From: Nitrospirota bacterium
Lineage (GTDB): Bacteria; Nitrospirota; Thermodesulfovibrionia; Thermodesulfovibrionales; SM23-35
DNA length: 36,329 nucleotides
Direction of reading: 5' to 3'
Assembly (NCBI GenBank): GCA_014859105.1
Contig: JACUUX010000025.1
Location: 1-36,329, forward strand
Shown: one piece after another, positions 33,307 to 36,329 of the stretch
Layout: each line of letters begins with the position of its first letter
How positions within the stretch are numbered: the stretch's first letter is position 1
The notes under the pieces: model-generated
Databases searched by the model: none
What the model saw: the letters and a program-made list of their open reading frames with translations, nothing else
What the model was told of the DNA's origin: nothing
Program-made: the position numbers and the translations under genes

Positions 33307-33493
33307 TCGAGATGTTGATGTGGTTTATCTTACATTTGGGGAACCGACTGAAGCGGTTGGAGAGGAAATAGAAGAAGGTATTTTCGCGAGATATGACCCC
33401 AAAACTGAAGAGCTGGTAGGATTGACCATTATTAATTTCTCCAGGAAATTTGGTGTCAAGCCAAAAGAAGTAGCTGTCCCTATATATAAATAG
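33278..33493 (+). CDS. DUF2283 family protein, possible antitoxin
   Basis: A 71-aa acidic protein with the DUF2283 pattern: ISYDRDVDVVYLTFGEPTEAVGEEIEEGIFARYDPKTEELVGLTIINFSRKF. The family is small, beta-rich and widely found beside small basic proteins in what look like toxin-antitoxin pairs; its biochemical role is not established. An AAGGAGG ribosome site lies before the ATG, inside the upstream gene. The 29-bp overlap shows coupled translation. An antitoxin role is inference from the acidic composition and the gene layout. Confidence 0.8.
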   Translation: MEKKISISYDRDVDVVYLTFGEPTEAVGEEIEEGIFARYDPKTEELVGLTIINFSRKFGVKPKEVAVPIYK

Positions 33494-33775
33494 GGCTATT
33501 TAAGAAACTTGTCATTTGCCTCAATAAACTGGAATTTGCAGCCCCTGCCTCCATGGCTGCTATCTGCCATGCTAAATTGTCGCCAATTGAAAATTCTGCC
33601 AATAATCTTAAATCTTTTATAAAACAGTTAAAGTTTCAATCTGGAGATATTATTCGGGTTACAGTGAGAAAATTTATTATTTCACCGCATGTAATAAAAA
33701 TTGCTTCTTCGATAATGAGGTGTGCTGGCCAGATTTTGGTTTGTCTGTTAAACCAAAAAAATAATCATGTACTCT

Positions 33776-34024
33776 TCAATTTGTCTTATCAGGAAAAAGA
33801 AACCTTCGTGTTGTACCTTTGCTTTCTATCCATCTTGTACATTCTTCGTTTGATGCTGCCGGTAAAACAAGCTTAACAAATATTTGTTCACCGATTTTAT
33901 TTTTCTTCTCATATAGGCTCCAGATTTCTGATAAATCCACTCTTAAGTCCATCTGAGCAACATAGATAGCACTCTGATTGTTCGCCCTTTCATTAGCTAT
34001 TTGTTTTTGGGGATGAAATATCAA
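33776..34024 (-). pseudogene. Probable truncated gene remnant, possibly FRG-domain C-terminus
   Basis: An open frame of 82 codons whose only start would be a TTG without a ribosome site. NERANNQSAIYVAQMDLR...EQIFVKLVLPAASNEECTRWIESKGTTRRFLFPDKTN resembles the end of FRG-domain proteins (NxR...Q, then a KxxIPA-like strand and a final LFPD). If so, about two thirds of the gene is missing. Its beginning abuts the broken end of the integrase remnant, so this is likely a junction of two decayed genes. The gap 33494-33775 shows no gene I can support. Confidence 0.35.
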
Positions 34025-34197
34025 ATCATCGTGGTCTGAAGGTTTTTATGTCCAAGGAGTTCCTGAATTGTCCTGATGTCATATCCGTTTTCCAGAAGGT
34101 GAGTAGCGAAACTATGCCTGAGTGTTAGGACTGAACATTTTTTATGAGACTGACTTTCATCACTGCAATCTTGGGCGCTCGCCGGTGTTGTCTTCGA
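34021..34197 (-). pseudogene. C-terminal fragment of a second integron-type integrase
   Basis: Directly after the stop codon of the intact integrase, and in the same frame, lie 59 codons. They include [38 protein letters not shown] and then a stop. This contains the HxxR-equivalent region (here LTLRH) and the GHK box of tyrosine recombinases but breaks off before the catalytic tyrosine. It differs from the intact copy at many positions ([14 protein letters not shown] against LQSGVNIREVQSLL), so it is the remnant of another integrase, not a recent duplication. Confidence 0.85.
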
Positions 34198-35505
34198 TCA
34201 TGATTTCTGTTCCTTGTACAGCGTATCAAGCGGACTCTGGGGAGCATTCGACATATTTCTTAGCACATGCGTATATACCATAGTCGTTTCGACATTCTTG
34301 TGGCCGAGGAGGCTTTGCACTTCCCTTATGTTAACCCCGCTCTGGAGAAGATGCGTTGCAAAGCTGTGACGGAGTGTATGAACTGAGGCATGCTTCGGTA
34401 TGCCCGCCTTGCTCAACGCATTCTTTATCGAATCTTGTATTGCCGTATCGCTGATATGGTGGCGCCTAATCTTTCCGCTGCGAGGGTCAACAGAAAGCTT
34501 AGCCGATGGAAACACATACTGCCATGCCCATTCCTTTCCCATATTCGGATATTTGCGGCTCAGTGCATCGGGGAGAAATACCTCTCCGTATCCTTTGGTC
34601 AGATCATGCGCGTGCAAGGCTTTTACTTCTTTCAGATGCTGGCGCAGCTTCTCTTTGACCGCCGCCGGCAACACAGTCGAGCGGTCCTTGTCGCCCTTTC
34701 CGCTTCGGACAAAAATCGTGTTTGCATCAAAGTCAATGTCTTTCACTCTTAGTCGGGCAAGTTCCATAAGGCGCAACCCCGCACCGTATAGCAATTCGGC
34801 AATTAAAAGACTATTGCCAAACATATGGGCAAACAGGCTTTTTACTTCATCCACTGAAAGCACAACCGGCAGTTTCTTCCCCCGCTTTGCGCGTACCGTG
34901 TTGCTGAGATCGCCGATTTCTTTGCCAAGCACATTACGAAAAAGAAATACAATTGCATTGAATGCCTGATTCTGGGTTGAAGAAGAGACTTTCTGTTTTA
35001 AGGCAAGATGACTGATAAAGTTCTTGAAATCCTCTGCTGCAATATCAGGTATTTTTTCCCTCCTCATTGTTTGCAATGCATAATTAAAAAATCGTTCTAT
35101 CCATTGAAGATATGTCCTCTCTGTGCTGTACGAATAATGTTTCAGCCTAATCAGGCGCTTGGTTTCCTTAAGTATTCCGGAAATATCATTTAAAGAAATT
35201 CCTGTAAAAAACTGTGCACCTTCCTTTCCAAGATAATGGAAATAATAGAGTTTTATCGCATCTTCGGCCTGACGAGGCTGCCAGTCAAGGACTCGCTTGT
35301 CTGTTCTCAGGATATCGAGAAATTCCATGACCGCTGATTCTTGATACTCATCAACTGGATATTCATGCTTTCGGGAGAATTCAAGAAACCGGCTTACCCA
35401 GTAAGCAAAAAATCGTATGTTTTTCTCTGGTACGAGTTTCCGTGCCAGAAGGAACTTCTGAAATTTGGGGAGGAGTTCCATCCCGTCTTTGGACACTTTT
35501 GCCAT
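34198..35505 (-). CDS. intI: Integron integrase (IntI-type tyrosine recombinase), N-terminally extended
   Basis: IntI inserts and removes gene cassettes by recombining attI with folded attC sites. Catalytic residues are present: R245 (GAGLRLMEL), K270 (SGKGDKDR), H376 and R379 (HTLRHSF), H402 (LLGHKN) and the nucleophile Y411 (MVYTHVL). The insertion unique to IntI is at about 296-350 (LPDALSRKYPNMGKEWAWQYVFPSAKLSVDPRSGKIRRHH); it separates IntI from XerC/D. The usual IntI length is about 320-340 aa; this one has roughly 110 extra N-terminal residues before YSYSTERTYLQWIERFFNY, perhaps a second SAM-like DNA-binding domain. Cassettes lie divergently upstream, as expected. No strong ribosome site is seen. 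Confidence 0.93.
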   Translation of the reverse strand: MAKVSKDGMELLPKFQKFLLARKLVPEKNIRFFAYWVSRFLEFSRKHEYPVDEYQESAVMEFLDILRTDKRVLDWQPRQAEDAIKLYYFHYLGKEGAQFFTGISLNDISGILKETKRLIRLKHYSYSTERTYLQWIERFFNYALQTMRREKIPDIAAEDFKNFISHLALKQKVSSSTQNQAFNAIVFLFRNVLGKEIGDLSNTVRAKRGKKLPVVLSVDEVKSLFAHMFGNSLLIAELLYGAGLRLMELARLRVKDIDFDANTIFVRSGKGDKDRSTVLPAAVKEKLRQHLKEVKALHAHDLTKGYGEVFLPDALSRKYPNMGKEWAWQYVFPSAKLSVDPRSGKIRRHHISDTAIQDSIKNALSKAGIPKHASVHTLRHSFATHLLQSGVNIREVQSLLGHKNVETTMVYTHVLRNMSNAPQSPLDTLYKEQKS

Positions 35506-35551
35506 ATTTTACCAGCTTGCCTTTTTATCCATATTACCACAAAATACCAAG
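35506..35551 (+). other. Putative attI site
   Basis: The 46 bp between the integrase start codon and the proposed cassette boundary end in AAAATACCAAG followed by TTATGT. This gives a core site GTTATGT at 35551-35557 (recombination G|TT). The core complements the R'' box GCATAAC of the first cassette's attC at 6 of 7 positions, as a cassette's own ends should. attI sites have no strong secondary structure, so the call rests on position and core. Confidence 0.6.
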
Positions 35552-35591
35552 TTATGTATTTTTATTTTGCTTGATTTTAAATACTTTTTTG

Positions 35592-35620
35592 TTTATCCAG
35601 ACCCTGAATTGTGTTATAGT
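35592..35620 (+). promoter_or_regulatory. Candidate promoter at the start of cassette 1
   Basis: TTTATC (35592-35597), a 17-bp spacer and TATAGT (35615-35620) with TGT in front (extended -10) form a plausible promoter near the array start. It could be a cassette promoter reading into brnT. It is weaker than the element at 35685. Confidence 0.4.
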
Positions 35621-35684
35621 ATCACTATGAAATCAGTAAAAGGCAACTTGGTATAATTATTGCTTAATAATTTCCAACCATACA

Positions 35685-35713
35685 TTGTCAAACCCATTTA
35701 CGCAAGCTATAAT
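35685..35713 (+). promoter_or_regulatory. Sigma-70 promoter of brnT-brnA
   Basis: TTGTCA (35685-35690), exactly 17 bp, and a perfect TATAAT (35708-35713) lie about 20 nt before the brnT ATG. A GAGGGG ribosome site (35725-35730) follows. BrnTA operons are normally repressed by the BrnTA complex at this promoter. I see no clear palindrome here. Confidence 0.75.
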
Positions 35714-35732
35714 AATCCGAAGATGAGGGGAT

Positions 35733-36017
35733 ATGTTTTTATTTGAATGGGATTCAGACAAAGCAAGAAAGAATATCGAAATTCATGACGTATCTTTTGA
35801 TGAAGCAAGCACAGCTTTCGGAGATGCTTTATCATTGACAATTCATGATCCTCTGCATTCTGATGAAGAAGACAGATTCATTTTAATTGGAAATTCTTAC
35901 AAAAATCGTCTTCTGGTAGTTGTGCATACAGAAAGAGGAAATAAAATCAGGATAATAAGCGCAAGAAAAGCAACTAAAAAAGAAAGGAAGCAATATGAAG
36001 AGAATGCCAAAAGATAA
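35733..36017 (+). CDS. brnT: BrnT family toxin
   Basis: A 94-aa RelE-fold ribonuclease toxin that stops translation when free of its partner. The family pattern is complete: FEWDSDKARKNIEIHDVSFDEASTAFGDALSLTIHDPLHSDEEDRFILIGNSYKNRLLVVVHTERGNKIRIISARKATKKERKQYE. The RIISARKAT motif and basic C-terminus are hallmarks. It is the first gene of the integron cassette, has its own strong promoter, and overlaps brnA by 23 bp. In BrnTA, unlike most systems, the toxin gene comes first, as seen here. Confidence 0.95.
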   Translation: MFLFEWDSDKARKNIEIHDVSFDEASTAFGDALSLTIHDPLHSDEEDRFILIGNSYKNRLLVVVHTERGNKIRIISARKATKKERKQYEENAKR

Positions 36018-36204
36018 AGACATGCTCGAAGAATATGATTTCAGCAAAGGCATTCAGGGGAAGTATGCAAAAAGGTATGCAGAAGGCACAAATGTTGTAG
36101 TTATTGAACCTGACGTTGCAAAATATTTCCCGGATCATGAATCTGTAAATCAGGCATTGAGATCATTAGCTGAAATTATTAAAAAGCAAAAAAAGACTGC
36201 ATAA
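35995..36204 (+). CDS. brnA: BrnA-like antitoxin
   Basis: A 69-aa partner of BrnT. The N-terminal half (EEYDFSKGIQGKYAKRYAEG) would bind the toxin. The C-terminal half, NVVVIEPDVAKYFPDHESVNQALRSLAEIIKKQ, has the strand-helix-helix layout of a ribbon-helix-helix DNA-binding domain. The ATG at 35995 has GGAAG upstream; internal ATG codons at 36004 and 36022 are possible alternatives. It ends inside the attC R'' box: the stop codon at 36202-36204 is part of the recombination site, showing how tightly the cassette is packed. Confidence 0.85.
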   Translation: MKRMPKDKDMLEEYDFSKGIQGKYAKRYAEGTNVVVIEPDVAKYFPDHESVNQALRSLAEIIKKQKKTA

Positions 36205-36281
36205 CAACCGCATCGAGCCGACACGGTTTTAACGTGTTTTTACACAGGCATGTCCCGTGCGGCTCATGCGAAACGTTAAGC
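36199..36281 (+). other. attC recombination site (59-base element)
   Basis: The R'' box GCATAAC is at 36199-36205 and the R' box GTTAAGC (fits GTTRRRY) at 36275-36281. Between them, arms 36209-36226 and 36255-36270 form 16 perfect base pairs, broken only by two unpaired bases on the left arm, C36214 and A36221. On the recombining bottom strand these are an extrahelical G and T, the same two bases known from attC structures. The spacers AAC and AAAC form the unpaired central spacer. The apical part carries GTGT-TTTT-ACAC. The total length, 83 bp, is in the normal range. Confidence 0.9.
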
Positions 36282-36329
36282 GGAAAAATTATAACAAAGT
36301 GAAATCAGCAGGTATCTGCGATATGTGTG
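36276..36329 (+). mobile_element. Start of integron cassette 2 (cut by window end)
   Basis: The 54 bp after the attC cleavage point begin with TTAAGC and should belong to a second cassette. No start codon with a ribosome site is seen before the window ends, so its content is unknown. Confidence 0.6.

Larger units (their letters stand above)
35552..36275 (+). mobile_element. Integron gene cassette 1 (brnT-brnA)
   Basis: This 724-bp cassette is bounded by core sites GTTATGT (35551-35557) and GTTAAGC (36275-36281). It holds the BrnT/BrnA toxin-antitoxin genes with their own promoter and ends in a folded attC. Toxin-antitoxin cassettes with their own promoters are known to stabilise integron arrays. 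Orientation, with genes pointing away from intI, is normal. The left boundary is inferred. Confidence 0.75.

Noticed and set aside
33553-33876. Plus-strand open frame of 107 codons
   Set aside because: No ribosome site, unlike any family, and its second half is antisense to the more protein-like remnant at 33776-34024.
1-36329. tRNA, rRNA or tmRNA genes
   Set aside because: I looked for T-loop and conserved rRNA motifs while reading and found none; a covariance search (tRNAscan-SE, Infernal) would settle this.

Overview
The window reads as a chromosome segment of a Gram-negative, diderm, probably anaerobic bacterium. Evidence is a stand-alone heptose-1-phosphate adenylyltransferase (LPS), secreted and cell-envelope genes, an NtrC-type regulator with a matching sigma-54 promoter, an LL-diaminopimelate aminotransferase-like enzyme, a two-cluster ferredoxin and an HspR-controlled chaperone operon. 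Base composition leans AT. The gene set and order resemble Nitrospirota (Thermodesulfovibrio-like) or deltaproteobacterial relatives. That placement is inference; no rRNA or tRNA gene was recognised to settle it.

Layout. 1-5200: FmdB zinc ribbon, hisH, and a minus-strand unit of aminotransferase, folK and a GAF-GAF-diguanylate cyclase. 5500-9100 (minus): a membrane histidine kinase, a sigma-54 response regulator and a small secreted protein that carries a near-perfect -24/-12 promoter. 9160-23980 (plus): a dense housekeeping block with acylphosphatase, recN, ferredoxin, ROK kinase, lepB, riboflavin genes (ribE, ribBA, ribH), nusB, a phosphoesterase, a secreted FG-GAP protein, uppS-cdsA-dxr-rseP, a Nudix hydrolase and the LPS adenylyltransferase. 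23990-27840: hisD, an unassigned conserved protein, truA and an HD hydrolase. 28030-32116: dnaJ-hspR-clpB.

From about 32.1 kb the character changes to accessory DNA: a mosaic repeat, a small toxin/antitoxin-like pair with a DUF2283 protein, truncated gene remnants, and then an integron. The integron has an extended IntI-type integrase (435 aa, minus strand), a putative attI, and a divergent first cassette (35552-36275) with a BrnT/BrnA toxin-antitoxin pair. The cassette ends in a textbook attC site (36199-36281) with two extrahelical bases, and a second cassette starts before the window ends. This is the most exciting structure in the window.

Two further patterns stand out. First, six promoters with -35/-10 or extended -10 elements sit so close to the start codon (HK, acyP, recN, hisD, truA, dnaJ) that the transcripts should be leaderless or almost so, and those genes lack Shine-Dalgarno sequences. 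Genes inside operons mostly have them. Second, non-coding gaps hold several classes of inverted-repeat element, including two sites made of inverted 7-bp repeat arrays (one inside a signal-peptide coding region) and a 161-bp hairpin element between dxr and rseP.
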